Source: Craterostigma plantagineum
Lineage: Eukaryota > Streptophyta > Magnoliopsida > Lamiales > Linderniaceae
Length of the DNA: 64,000 bases
Direction of reading: 5' to 3'
NCBI GenBank assembly: GCA_027422505.1
Contig: JAPQWV010000018.1
Span: 11,922,001-11,986,000 of the forward strand
The notes under the pieces were generated by a model. It searched no databases and was not told the origin of the DNA. It saw nothing but the letters and a program-made list of their open reading frames with translations. The first letter of the stretch is position 1, and the number at the start of each line of letters is the position of its first letter. Below are positions 1-10,973 of this stretch, in pieces. The position numbers and the translations under genes are program-made.

Positions 1-447
1 GAAAAAAACAATAACCAAACCAAGCAAAACCAACTGGCAAATCGGCCCGCCCCATGATTTCCTTCCGCCCCAAGTGTATGCTTTTATCGTGCGAACTTTG
101 ATTCTAATTTCTGAGTGATATATTAAATTTTAGTCCTCTTATCCATTATTTCACGAGTTTTTGTCATTACTGCCATATCATTCATAGAGCTCAGATCATT
201 ATGTTCTACAAGTCATTAATTTTCCACTAGTTTCTCCCTTTAATCTTGTTTAGTCAATCAGTTAATGATTCCAATAAACCGAAACTAACATCCATAAGAT
301 AATTCTTAAGAAGTTCAACAAGCAGCAACGGTTAATAAAACCCAAAATAGCAAAGCAAAAGCACATCATCAACATTCAATAAGAGGTCTGCATATCGTCT
401 TCCCCCCCTTACTCAAAGCTTATTGAAATCACTCATTCAAAGTAATA
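1..447. other. 3' flank of the DnaJ gene
   Basis: AT-rich sequence just beyond the stop codon of the minus-strand DnaJ gene. Its right part should hold the 3' UTR and poly(A) site. I see no other gene or clear repeat here. Confidence 0.5.
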
Positions 448-2496
448 CTACTGTTGGGCACATTGAACCCTTTGAGCACCGCCGTGAGCATCTTCATCAT
501 CCTCGTCGTAAGCCTCTTGCTGCTGCTGCGCTTTCCTTCGCATCTCTTCCTCAATGTTGACGTCGTGGAGTGTGGTTTCTTCGCACTCATCGATTTCCAT
601 GTCGGTCAGCTGAGACTGTGGCTTGGGAGGAAGAATCTTCACAAGAGCCTCGACTTGATCGGGCGAAAGAGAATCGGGGAACTCAACGTTGAAGTGGATG
701 TAGAGCTTGCCCTTCATGAACGGCCTCTGATACATTGGCATCCCTTCGTCGTTGATTGCCTTGTACGAATCTTCGAAAGGGTCAGCACAAAAATTACTAC
801 TCAGTTAGCAGCTAATATCTTACATAAAATCTGCCGTGTTTTAAGAAAGAATTACTCACCAGGCTTCACAACTTCCCCGGGCTGAGATTTGATGAGCAGC
901 GACCTGCCGTCCAAGTGAGCTAATACGAACTGAAAGCCACATAAAGCCTCAGTTAGAGTCAGCGAATGCTCTACAAAAAGGTCTTCGCCCTTTCTCTTGA
1001 ACTTGGGATGCTCCTTCTGCTGAAGCACGAACACAATGTCCCCCGTGACAGTGTCGGGCTGAAACCAAACAAAAAAAAAGAACACCGGTAAAATCACATA
1101 TATACAGACAACCGAAATGGGACATAGACTATTAAGGAAGGCCAAGAAACATACTGCTTCATCAGCTTCTCCTGGGAATGTAATCTTCTGACCGTTTTGC
1201 ATTCCCTTTTCGACATGTACCTCCAATACCTTCTTCTCTTGCACAACTTTCTCCCCTTTACACTGAGGGCATCTGTCTTTATCGCTAATCGTTTCTCCCG
1301 TCCCTTTGCACTGATTGCAAGGGTGCTGCATCTGTTGAATCATTCCAGGGCCGAGCTGTCTTATAGTTACCTTCATGCCACTGCCTTGACAGCCATTACA
1401 TTTCGATGATGCCCCCGATTTCGATCCTTTACTGAGGAACATGAAAGAGAAAGTTACGATCAGCATCACAAACCGATCAGACACAAAACAACAGTTTGCT
1501 GTGTGAAGAGTGAAGCAGAGAAAAGACCTACCCCTGGCACTTGGAGCAGATCACATTTCTCGAAAGAGATAGCTTTTTCGATGTCCCAAGGTACAAGTCC
1601 TCAAGAGAGACCTTCAATGGGTGTACAACATCCTCTCCACGTCTCTGCCTTCGTCCCCTACTGCTCCCACCACCTATTTCGTTGAAAATGAACACACAGT
1701 AATATCACACGAGGTACAGAAAATATAAGATGATATCATAACAGTTGATGTACTATGTTAAATCACTCACCTCCACCGAATGGGCTTCCTCCGAAGAAGG
1801 ACGAGAAGATGTCAAATGGGTCGTGCATACCACCGCCGCCCCCCATTCCTTCTTTAAGTGCATCCTCTCCGTACTGATCATAGATTTCACGTTTCTCAGG
1901 GTCGCTGAGGACCTCATAGGCATGAGCAAGCTCTTTGAACTGCAGTAAAGTTACACTTTCACATGCTAAGACTTCAAAAAAATTATCCCCACGACTGGAA
2001 ATATAGAGATTCGAATTCGAAAGGTACCAAGAACGACAAGTATACTATCAGCATATGATATAAATGACGATGGAATTGTTCCAATCAATCACTCATCCAT
2101 CTCTTTAGCATCATCAAACCCACAATCAGCAGAGCGACATAAACACTTACATCCCCTTCCCCTATAGTGATAGTCTTAAAACTTCACCTACTAACAGTGA
2201 GATCCATTTCCCTACTCACTTTTTAAACCCAATTCCAGCGAATCATAGAATACATGCCATTTCAAAACAATCGATTTTCAAAACTACTAATCTAGCAAAA
2301 CCGAGGCAGACGATACGAAATCATAAGAAAAAAACCAACAAATTACCTTCTCAGGATCACCACCTTTGTCCGGATGATTCTTAATTGCGGCTTTCTTATA
2401 CGCCTTCTTCAAGTCATCAGGCGACGCCGTCTTGGGAACACCCAACACCTCATAGTACCTGGTGTTGTCACTCTTCTTCGGAGCTCTACCAAACAT
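448..2496 (-). CDS. Type I DnaJ (HSP40) co-chaperone, six exons, C-terminal CaaX-like box
   Basis: Spliced gene whose product stimulates the ATPase of cytosolic HSP70 and hands over unfolded clients. Exons by GT-AG and reading phase: 2496-2347, 1939-1771, 1673-1532, 1431-1155, 1058-860 and 770-448, totalling 1260 nt, or 419 residues, the usual size of plant ANJ1/AtJ2/AtJ3 proteins. Residues about 13-75 form the J domain with HPD at 41-43. A Gly/Phe-rich linker follows (about 80-115). Next comes a cysteine-rich zinc region with four CxxCxG-type units ([24 protein letters not shown] and a last one, CPQCKGEK, lacking the final Gly), then the client-binding C-terminal half and an acidic, Gln-rich tail. 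The end, CAQQ, fits a farnesylation box as known for plant ANJ1 proteins. The start was chosen because MFGRAPKK begins the family; an in-frame upstream Met (2532) gives a non-family extension. No lesion is visible. Confidence 0.95.
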
Positions 2497-2623
2497 CCTT
2501 AGATCTAATAAACAGAAGCTCGAGCCCAACAAGGAAAATCAATTTCAACCCAAAAAAGATCGTATATCGATGAATTACAAGAGTCGGCCGAGGGATTGCG
2601 AAAAAGTGGGGTATTTCGTCGTC

Positions 2624-2632
2624 ACATATATA
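2624..2632 (-). promoter_or_regulatory. Candidate TATA box of the DnaJ gene
   Basis: On the minus strand the stretch reads TATATATG about 130 bp upstream of the DnaJ start codon, a plausible distance for a short plant 5' UTR. Position and composition are the only evidence. Confidence 0.35.
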
Positions 2633-2829
2633 CAGCTACGCTGAACGTTCGCGATGGAGCGTGGAGATACAATCTTGACCGTTCGATGGGTCATGTTTTG
2701 ATAGGAAACAATGAGCGGTCTGGATTCGTGTTCCAGATAGTTCCATGAGATGCATTGGGGAACAGGGACTTTTGATTTTGGCTATGACGATTTCAGTTCG
2801 GGAAACGCGGATGCAGATTGTAGAATAAC

Positions 2830-3396
2830 TAGGGGTATTCGTTCCCTAATAACCGAACCGAACCGAACTTTCGGTTACCGAAAGTTCGGTTCGAAAATTT
2901 CATAAAACGAAAATCGAACCGAAACAATTCATCGGTTTCGGTTTTTACCGAATTTTTTTCGGTTCGGTACGGTTAACCGACCAAAACAATAAAAAATAAT
3001 ATTAATATGATTTTAATTATATATTTTTATTATCATATTTTTATTTGTATAAAATTTTCATTTACCCCATATTTTCCAAATTTTATTTATATTATAAATA
3101 TATATTATCATATATATATTTTTGAATAAATTTATGATTTACCTAATATTTTCCATATTTATTAAATATGGTGGGTATATTTATTAAATAAGACATATAA
3201 AACTATATCATTATATATTTTATATAATAATATATATGGATTAAAATTAAAAAATCGGTTATTCGATTCGGTTCGGTTTACCGAGGTAGAAAACCGAAAC
3301 CGAACAGAACCGAAACTCTTCGGTTCGGTATTCGGTACGACCGAAATTTCGGTTTCGGTTCGGTTCGGTCGGTTAACCGACATTTGAACACCCCTA
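2830..3396. mobile_element. hAT-type MITE, 567 bp, with 8-bp target duplication
   Basis: The ends are TAGGGGTATTC and ACACCCCTA, forming imperfect terminal inverted repeats. The element is flanked on both sides by the identical octamer AGAATAAC (2822-2829 and 3397-3404), the target-site size of hAT elements. Inside each end lie many repeats of CGGTT/AACCG (CGGTTCGGTT and variants), giving strong potential for hairpins. The core is very AT-rich with no coding capacity. It lies about 200 bp upstream of the DnaJ TATA candidate, so it may influence that promoter; that is inference. Confidence 0.85.
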
Positions 3397-3404
3397 AGAA
3401 TAAC

Positions 3405-3905
3405 GAAATCAATATCTATACCCTTGTATAAAGAGTTTTGGAGTCTAAAAACTTTCAATTGGTCAATAAATTAACAATGAAATCTATATCTCTACCCTTA
3501 CTTTAGAATTATATTTTTTAAATAAGTTAATATAAACTATTCAAAATACAAAATATATTTGCACACACATTAATTTAAAACTTCTAGTTTGTAGAATATT
3601 TACGTAGTTTTGATAGGAATTAGGCTAAAATGCATAAAATACCCCCAGTAGTTTAACAAAATGCACCAAAACCCATGTAGAAAAATTGCACAGAAACTCC
3701 TAGTAGTTTATTTAATCATGCACTCTTTCATAGTTTTAATCTCTAATTAGGGGTACAATGCTAGGTTTTAGGCAACACATGAGTACGATGTTAAGTTTAG
3801 CACGATACAATTGAGTTTCGAGCGATAAAAAATAAATGGTAGTAGTAGTATACATTTCAGTATAACCACGTGGGAGTATAATATGATTTACCCTTAGAAT
3901 AATCA
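3405..3905. other. AT-rich spacer
   Basis: No coding signal. The stretch 3640-3780 (phrases like 'atgcataaaatacccccagt') looks like a degenerate dispersed repeat, but no ends could be defined. Confidence 0.35.
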
Positions 3906-3910
3906 TAAAC

Positions 3911-4259
3911 TGTTATAAAATATTTATTATGATTTATTAAGATTATTTTATATATATTATGATTATAATATATGGAGAGATTTTAAAGGGAGATAATATA
4001 TTTTCTATATTGATGATCTTACAATGCAACTTAAACACCTATTTATACTAAAATCATACACTAAAATACAATTTAATCATCTATACAACTCATACAAAAA
4101 TACAATATATTTTTATACACCTCATCTTATCATAATTCATGAGTCATTAATATTCCAAAAACATCCACATTTAATCATACAATTTTGATGATTCATTGTG
4201 ATGAATCATGATTTAATTTTGATGACTCATTATTAATGAATCATAATTTGTTCATAATA
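3911..4259 (-). repeat. 3' LTR of the young copia element
   Basis: 349 bp. In element orientation it starts TATTATGAAC and ends TTTATAACA, so the termini are TA...CA rather than TG...CA. The boundary is set by the shared sequence of both LTRs and the flanking TAAAC. Confidence 0.95.
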
Positions 4260-4270
4260 CTCCCCCTTGG
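4260..4270 (-). other. Polypurine tract of the copia element
   Basis: Read on the minus strand, AAGGGGGAG directly abuts the 3' LTR. This is the position of the plus-strand DNA primer in LTR elements. Confidence 0.8.
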
Positions 4271-4396
4271 ATGTTTTTCAAAGAATATATTTTAGCTTGT
4301 TGCCTCATTAAAAACCTTACTGGGAAAACCACATGGGAAAAACCACAGTTAAGGAAAAAAGAGTGCAACACATATTTACTCCCCCTGATGATGACA

Positions 4397-6034
4397 TCAT
4401 TTTAAATCTCCAAGTCTTCGAATGCCAATTTCATATACTAACCTTCTGAAAATTATTGGGGGAAGTGCTTTTGTGAACAAATCTGCAAGATTTTTATTTG
4501 ATCGCACTTGTTGTACTACAATATCACCATTTTTCTCCAACTCATGTGTAAAGAAAAATTTTGGTGATATATGTTTTGTTCTATCACCTTTGATATATCC
4601 ATCCTTTAATTGGGCAATGCATGCTGCATTATCTTCATATAATGTCGTTGGAAGTAACTTTTCCGATAATAATCCACAAGTTTGTTGCATATGCTGAATA
4701 ATCGATCGCAACCATACACATTCTCTGCTAGCTTCATGAATCGCTAGTATTTCAGCGTGATTAGATGAAGTGGCAATTAAACTCTGTTTAACTGATCGCC
4801 ATGAAATAGCAGTTCCACCATACGTAAATAAGTAACCCGTTTGCGATCGTGCATTATGTGGGTCAGATAAGAAACCAACATTTGCATACCCAATTAAATC
4901 TGTTTTCAACTCATTAGAGAAGAACAGTCCCATATCAGTTGTTCCTTGAAGGTATCGAAATATTCGTTTAACTCCGTTCCAATGTCTACGAGTCGGCGAA
5001 GAACTGTATCTTGCCAATAAATTTACTGCAAACGCTATATCAGGTCGTGTATGACTTGTAAGATACATTAGCGCTCCGATAGCACTAAGATATGGTACTT
5101 CAGGACCGAGTATCTCTTCATCATTTTCACGTGGTCTGAATGGATCTTTATTCACGTCTAATGAACGGACGATCATGGGAGTATCCAGTGGATGAGCTTT
5201 GTCCATGTAAAACCTTTTCAACACCTTTTTCGTGTAAGTTTCTTGATGTACAAATATCCCATTCTTCAAATATTCAATTTGCAGTCCGAGACAATATTTT
5301 GTTTTACCGAGATCTTTCATTTCGAACTCCTTTTTCAAACAATTAACCGCTTTCGACAACTCTTCAGGAGTTCCAACTATATTGATGTCGTCGACATATA
5401 CTGCTATAATGACGAATTCGTTTTCACATCTCCTCATAAATATACAAGGGCAAATTTGATCATTTGTATAGCCCTCTTTCAATAAATATTCACTTAGGCG
5501 ATTATACCACATACGCCCGGATTGCTTCAATCCATAAAGCGACTTATTTAGCTTAATTGAGTACTCATCTCGCGGCCCTGAATTTTCAGGCAGCTGAAAT
5601 CCTTCCGGAAGCTTCATATAAATGTCACTGTCAAGTGAGCCATATAGATAAGCAGTGACGACATCCATTAGACGCATATCGAGTCCTTCACGTACTGCCA
5701 GACTAATTATATAACGAAAAGTAGTTGCGTCCACCACAGGAGAATACGTCTCCTCATAATCAATACCAGGTCTCTGCGAGAAACCTTGTGCAACAAGCCG
5801 TGCTTTATATCTTACAATTTCTCCATTTTCATTTCTCTTTCTAATAAAAACCCATTTAAATCCAACCGGCTTTACATTTTCTGGTATGCGGACTACAGGT
5901 CCAAAAACTTTTCGTTTCTCAAGTGATTTTAGTTCTTCCTCGATTGCATCTCTCCATTTTGGCCAATCTTTTCGTAGTCTGCATTCGCTTACAGACCTTG
6001 GTTCATGATCCTCATTTTCATTCATCTCATTCAT
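4397..6034 (-). pseudogene. Copia pol, reverse transcriptase and RNase H part
   Basis: 545-residue open frame. The RT part has the copia signature around LMDVVTAYLYGSL and the catalytic YVDD (in VYVDDINIVG). The RNase H part has TSSNHAEILA and LYEDNAACIA, but the first acidic position, normally GYADAG in this group, reads GYANVG, so a catalytic Asp is Asn. The frame stays open upstream of the first Met, and family-like residues (INYAQNRIRW) continue out of frame with the integrase part. One base therefore seems lost near 6130. It ends about 130 bp before the polypurine tract. Confidence 0.9.
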
Positions 6035-6045
6035 TTCAAGTAGCG

Positions 6046-7953
6046 CTACGTTAAATGAGAATTTATCGTCAACATTGACTTTATCTCGGTTCCATCTAAT
6101 TCTGTTCTGGGCATAATTGATGGAGATCTCTTCATTATTTCAATATCTTCAGGTACCTGAGTTTCATTTGTATCGTCATTTATGCCCATCGACTCTTCTT
6201 TAGTAGATAAATCATCGATTGGACCATTCTTATTATTTGCTCCTTTTTTCTTCCGAGGATTTTTATCTTTGGAACCGAATGGCCTACCACGCTTCAGTTG
6301 TGGTTTAGGCCCAATATCTCGTGTTTGTTCTGTAGAAACATCAATTCTTGCAGGAGCATTAACAGCCGGAATATGTGACTTAGTCACTCTCTTTGGGTCA
6401 GTAAAGCTGTCTGGCAATTGATTCGCTAAGTTTTGTAAATGAATTATCTTCTGAACTTCCAGTTCACATTCTTTCGTTCGAGGATCATAATGATTTAGCG
6501 ATAATTCATTCCAACTAATATTTCTTTCCAGCTGTTTCTTTTCTCCCCCTAATGTCGGAAAATTTGTTTCATCGAAGTGACAGTCGGCAAATCTAGCCGT
6601 GAATAAATCTCCAGTTAGCGGTTCCAAATATCTTATAATAGATGGAGATTCAAATCCGACGTATATTCCCAACCTCCTTTGAGGTCCCATCTTTGTGCGT
6701 TGTGGTGGCGCAATTGGAACATATACCGCACATCCAAAAATTCTTAGATGGGAAATATCTGGTTCCTGACCATAAACCATTTGTAATGGGGAGATATCAT
6801 GATAACTTGTTGGCCTGATGCGAATTAGTGCCGCTGCATGTAATATAGCATGTCCCCAACAAGACGAGGGAAGCTTCGACTTCATCAATAATGGTCTTGC
6901 AATTAATTGCAGACGTTTAATCAACGATTCTGCAAGACCGTTTTGCGTATGAACATGTGGCACAGGATGCTCAACATCAATACCGATAGACATACAATAA
7001 TCATTAAATGCCTTGGAAGTAAATTCGCCAGCATTGTCAAGGCGTATTTTCTTTATCGGATAATCCGGAAAATGTGCTCTTAATCGAACCAACTGAGCAA
7101 GCAACCTCGCAAATGCCACATTCCTTGTAGATAATAAACATACGTGGGACCATCTACTCGATGCATCAATTAATACCATAAAATATTTAAATGGTCCACA
7201 TGATGGGTGTATCGGCCCACAAATATCACCATGTATACGTTCCAAAAATACAATAGATTCATTCTTTACTTTCATTGGTGATGGCCGAACAATTAACTTC
7301 CCTTTAGAGCAAGCAGCACAAGATAATTCATTAGATTGAAGAATCCTTTGGTTCTTTATCGAATGTCCACGTGAATTTTCAATTATTTTTCGCATCATAA
7401 TTGAACCGGGATGGCCCAACCGGTCATGCCAAACATTAAATGTACTGTCTTCAGTAAACTTCTGGTTTACGATAGCATACGACTCAATTGTTCTTAGATA
7501 TGTATAGTATAACCCAGAGTCAAAAGAAGGTAATATTTCCACGATTCTTTTATCATTTGAAATCACTTTTGTCATGTGCAAATATTCGACGTCTCCCTTT
7601 TCTGCAGTCTCAACATGATATCCATTATTTCGAATAGCTTTAAAGCTTAGTAAATTTCTTTGAGACTTAGGAGAATATAAGGCATTTTCGATTATTAGCC
7701 TTGTCCCTTTTGGTAGTAAAATGCTAGCTCTTCCGGAGCCTTCAATTATATTTGTACTGCCCGAGATAGTAATGACACTTTCTCCTTTCATTTCAAGATG
7801 ATCAAAATATTTCTTATTTCTCAGAATCGTATGAGTCGTTGCGCAGTCTGCGAGACATAATTCTCCATTGCACATGCTCGTATCCATTGTATGAATGTCC
7901 TTAATAATAAGCACATAATAACCATTATTATTGATAACAAAGCATGTAAACAT
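6046..7953 (-). pseudogene. Copia pol, protease and integrase part
   Basis: 635-residue frame. The likely protease motif is LADCATTHTIL, where the usual DSG/DSA is DCA. Then come the HHCC pre-integrase region (VWHDRLGHPG, CAACSKGK) and the integrase core with its three acidic residues in HGDICG, RLDNAGEF and NGLAES. The C-terminal part contains a basic stretch (KRGRPFGSKDKNPRKKKG), possibly a nuclear-targeting region. The frame runs into a stop soon after it should have joined the RT frame, hence the inferred frameshift. About 100 bp separates it from the end of gag, so gag and pol are not one continuous frame here. Confidence 0.9.
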
Positions 7954-8049
7954 ACAAATAACTTAACAAACGATGCATATAATACAAGCATATAATACAC
8001 ACACATAATTAAACATATGATAATAACACATAAGGGAATCACATCAAGC

Positions 8050-9190
8050 TTATTGAAAATCCGCGGCCTCGAAATGAGTACTTTCATCATTGACACCAGA
8101 AGTAGAGGCGAGATCACCCTGAACAAGATTTGTTTCAATTTTCTTTCCTTTGTCCTTTTGATATAATTCAACGAGATGTTTGGGCGTGCGACAAGTTTTC
8201 GACCAATGGCCCAAACCACCACAACGATAGCATCGCTCATCATTATCCTTTTGTTCGGTGTGCCTCTTCTCATCCTTATTATCATAGCTTTTCCTCTTCT
8301 GGGGAAGACTTTGATAACCACCACGATTTTTATGGTAACCACCACGGAAGTACTGATAATCACCACCATAATATCCTTGGCCACGACCTCGGCCTTGACC
8401 ACGGCCTTGACCACGGCCTCGTCCGCGGCCGCGATATCCGCCACGTCCACGTCCACGACCATTACCTCGATTATTATCATTATTATTCCGCCTGACCGCA
8501 TTCGCTTCAGGGAGCGCAGCCGCACCGGTTGGTCGGGATTCGTGGTTTTTCATCAACAATTCGTTGTTTTGCTCAGCCAACAATAAAACAGATATTAGTT
8601 CTGCATACCTTTTGAATTGCCGTTCACGATATTGTTGCTGTAATACTACATTCGACGGATGGAAAGTGGTGAATGTTTTTTCGAGCTTATCATCATCGGT
8701 GATTGCTTCTCCACATAATTTCAATGTAGAAGTAATTCTATGAACTGCAGAGTTATATTCATTCACCGATTTAAAATCCTGCAGTCGTAAATTTATCCAC
8801 TCGTACCTTGCTCTCGGCAGGATAACAGTTATTTATCCACTCGTACCTTGCTCTCGGCAGGATAACAGTTGTCAGGTGGTCGTATCGTTCTTTCAAACTT
8901 TTCCACAACTCAGCCGGATCCTTCTCATTTAAGTATTCAGTTTTCAGACTTTCATGAATGTGGTGGCGAAGGAATATCAAGGCTTTTGCCTTATCCTGAG
9001 GAGTGGTGGATATGGTTGTGTCACTGGCGTCGGTTGCGCCTGCATCCTGATTTGTTGTGGTTTTCGCAGCAATAATGGTGTCACCTAAACCTTTGGCTTT
9101 CAGGTGAATTTCGGCATCTAGTGCCCAAGATAAATAGTTCTTGCCGTTGATATCCAGTGCAACAAATTCGAGGCTTGCCAAGTTCGTCAT
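8050..9190 (-). pseudogene. Copia gag, frameshifted by a 40-bp tandem duplication
   Basis: Capsid/nucleocapsid gene. The N-terminal half starts at MTNLASLEF (9190) and has the copia gag signature GKNYLSWALDAEIHLKAKG. The C-terminal half has an RG-rich stretch (RGRGRGGYRGRGRG) and a zinc knuckle CYRCGGLGHWSKTC (CX2CX4HX4C). The halves are in different frames because 40 bp at 8791-8830 are repeated at 8831-8870; 40 is not a multiple of three, so translation ends shortly after the duplication. Confidence 0.9.
8791..8870. repeat. Perfect 40-bp tandem duplication in gag
   Basis: Two identical adjacent copies (8791-8830, 8831-8870), each starting ATTTATCCACTCG and ending GGATAACAGTT. Identity of the copies shows the duplication is recent. 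Confidence 0.97.
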
Positions 9191-9249
9191 ATTACTATAA
9201 AATATAAACAATAAAAAAAACACAACAAAATATTAAAAGAGATTCATAA

Positions 9250-9423
9250 CTATTCTTCTTTGATATCCTTGATAGTTTCTTCTTCAGTATCTTCTTTTGA
9301 AAAAAATCGAATGAAAAACTCTATCAACATCCAAATAAACATTACCAGCATCCCAATAAGTGCCCACGTAATAATAATACATATAAATAAATGTTCTTCA
9401 AGCATCAGATCGAGCAACGACAT
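9250..9423 (-). CDS. Small leader ORF with a membrane segment in the copia 5' region
   Basis: 57 residues between the 5' LTR and gag, starting MSLLDLMLEEH. A long hydrophobic run (about residues 11-36, with LFICIIITWALIGMLVMFIW) is followed by a charged acidic tail (KEDTEEETIKDIKEE). It resembles a single-pass membrane peptide. I recognise no family. It could be a chance ORF in AT-rich DNA; the clean hydrophobic/acidic layout and the young age of the element argue for a look. Confidence 0.35.
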   Translation of the reverse strand: MSLLDLMLEEHLFICIIITWALIGMLVMFIWMLIEFFIRFFSKEDTEEETIKDIKEE

Positions 9424-9713
9424 GATTCTATAAAATTTTAAAATCAAATAAGTTAATAGATAAAATTATAATATAATGAAATCTATTCAAGAATATAAGT
9501 AAAAATTATTTATTTATTTTTTTTTAACTATTCTGGATCTCATCACCTTAATAAAAATAGAAAGTCGTATACCACAATTAAACCAACGATTAGTATAAAA
9601 TTATGGTACCTCGACCAAATTGAAGAACTGCGAAAGACGTTGATTCGACGGTTGAAGTTGATTTCTACGGCGGAAGTTGATCTTGACGGTGGAGCGTGAT
9701 CGTGCTGATAACG

Positions 9714-10062
9714 TGTTATAAAATATTTATTATGATTTATTAAGATTATTTTATATATATTATGATTATAATATATGGAGAGATTTTAAAGGGAGATAAT
9801 ATATTTTCTATATTGATGATCTTACAATGCAACTTAAACACCTATTTATACTAAAATCATACACTAAAATACAATTTAATCATCTATACAACTCATACAA
9901 AAATATAATATATTTTTATACACCTCATCTTATCATAATTCATGAGTCATTAATATTCCAAAAACATCCACATTTAATCATACAATTTTGATGATTCATT
10001 GTGATGAATCATGATTTAATTTTGATGACTCATTATTAATGAATCATAATTTGTTCATAATA
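9714..10062 (-). repeat. 5' LTR of the young copia element
   Basis: 349 bp, one mismatch to the other LTR by eye. In element orientation its end ...TTTATAACA is followed by CGTTATCAGCACGATC, in the place of the primer-binding site. This resembles the TATCAGCACGA start seen after many plant copia LTRs; I could not assign the tRNA. Confidence 0.95.
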
Positions 10063-10067
10063 TAAAC

Positions 10068-10860
10068 TATATTTTACGTTTGAACCATATATAAATGGTG
10101 TCAGATGTTTGAAAACTGTTTGAAAACCATAAAAGTGTAAACGATGTTAAGTCTTTGGGCCAATGTTAAATCTCCACTTGGGCCAAATTAATTAATTTGG
10201 GATTTAATATTTAACTTGGGTATTGTCATCCTTTTTTGCCTCTTTACTTATTTTTAATCCCTATTTATTTCTTGGGCTTTAAATCTTTTTCTGCCCATTT
10301 TATTTTATTTTAATTCTCGAGCCTAATTATTATTTTCGGCTTTATTCCGATAAATCTGCTTTGTCCGAAAATCGACTTCATTAACTCCGAACATTACAAA
10401 ATAATCAGGCACTAATCCCGTATTAATTTTACGGGTATTACAACTAACACGTTCAAAATCGATATCGGGTGAATGAGAAATAAGTTTTCAAAGTTAGCCC
10501 AATAACTAATAAGCTAATAGTGTCATGGAAATGTGGGAAGTTTGTCGCATATTCGTTAAACACTTAGATTATCATTACCATATATATAGAAACCCATTAT
10601 GGTTATTCACACAGACTTGCCTAGTAAATGGGTTTCAGTGTACTTAATAAGCTTATGCTGATTTTGGCCCTTAGCCCAAGTGCGAGGACGATGTCTCGCA
10701 CCTCCGAGCCCGAGCCCGCGGCCGTGGGATCCATTCCATGCCAAATTGAACAATGGGCACTTTGCATCATTGCTAAGAGCTAAAATTTATGCTCCGACGA
10801 TGATGTGGCAGCGAGATGTGGTTGGGTAACGTGGCACTCGGATGACATGGCAGATGTCAT
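10068..10860. other. Probable old LTR-type sequence
   Basis: No coding signal. Near 10441 the sequence ends in ACGGGTATTACA; its reverse complement, TGTAATACCCG, looks like the start of plant Ty3/gypsy LTRs. The stretch to its left repeats 'tgggcc/ttgggc' phrases. No second copy or target duplication was found, so this is a weak call. Confidence 0.3.
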
Positions 10861-10924
10861 GAACCGAAACCTTATACCATTTAATGTATTTACACGAATT
10901 CATATTTGTGCATAATTTATTTCA

Positions 10925-10926
<2 letters not shown>

Positions 10927-10971
<45 letters not shown>
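10927..10971. repeat. (AT)n microsatellite
   Basis: About 22 AT units without interruption. Confidence 0.97.

Positions 10972-10973
<2 letters not shown>

Larger units (their letters stand above)
3911..10062 (-). mobile_element. Young Ty1/copia LTR retrotransposon, 6.15 kb, broken gag and pol
   Basis: Two direct 349-bp LTRs enclose gag, protease, integrase and RT/RNase H on the minus strand, in the copia order (integrase before RT). The 5-bp target duplication TAAAC lies at 3906-3910 and 10063-10067. The LTRs differ at a single position by eye (tacaat versus tataat), so the insertion is recent. Despite this, gag carries a frameshifting 40-bp tandem duplication, pol has an apparent 1-nt frameshift near 6130, and an RNase H aspartate is replaced by Asn. 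The element probably moved using proteins supplied by relatives. Confidence 0.95.

Noticed and set aside
2287..2346. Extension of DnaJ exon 1 past 2347
   Set aside because: The frame continues by chance into the intron; a GT donor follows GDPEK, where the family continues with FKELAHAYE, found in the next exon.
8130..8586. Plus-strand ORFs rich in His/Tyr or Ile/Thr
   Set aside because: Antisense shadow of the RG-rich nucleocapsid region of copia gag.
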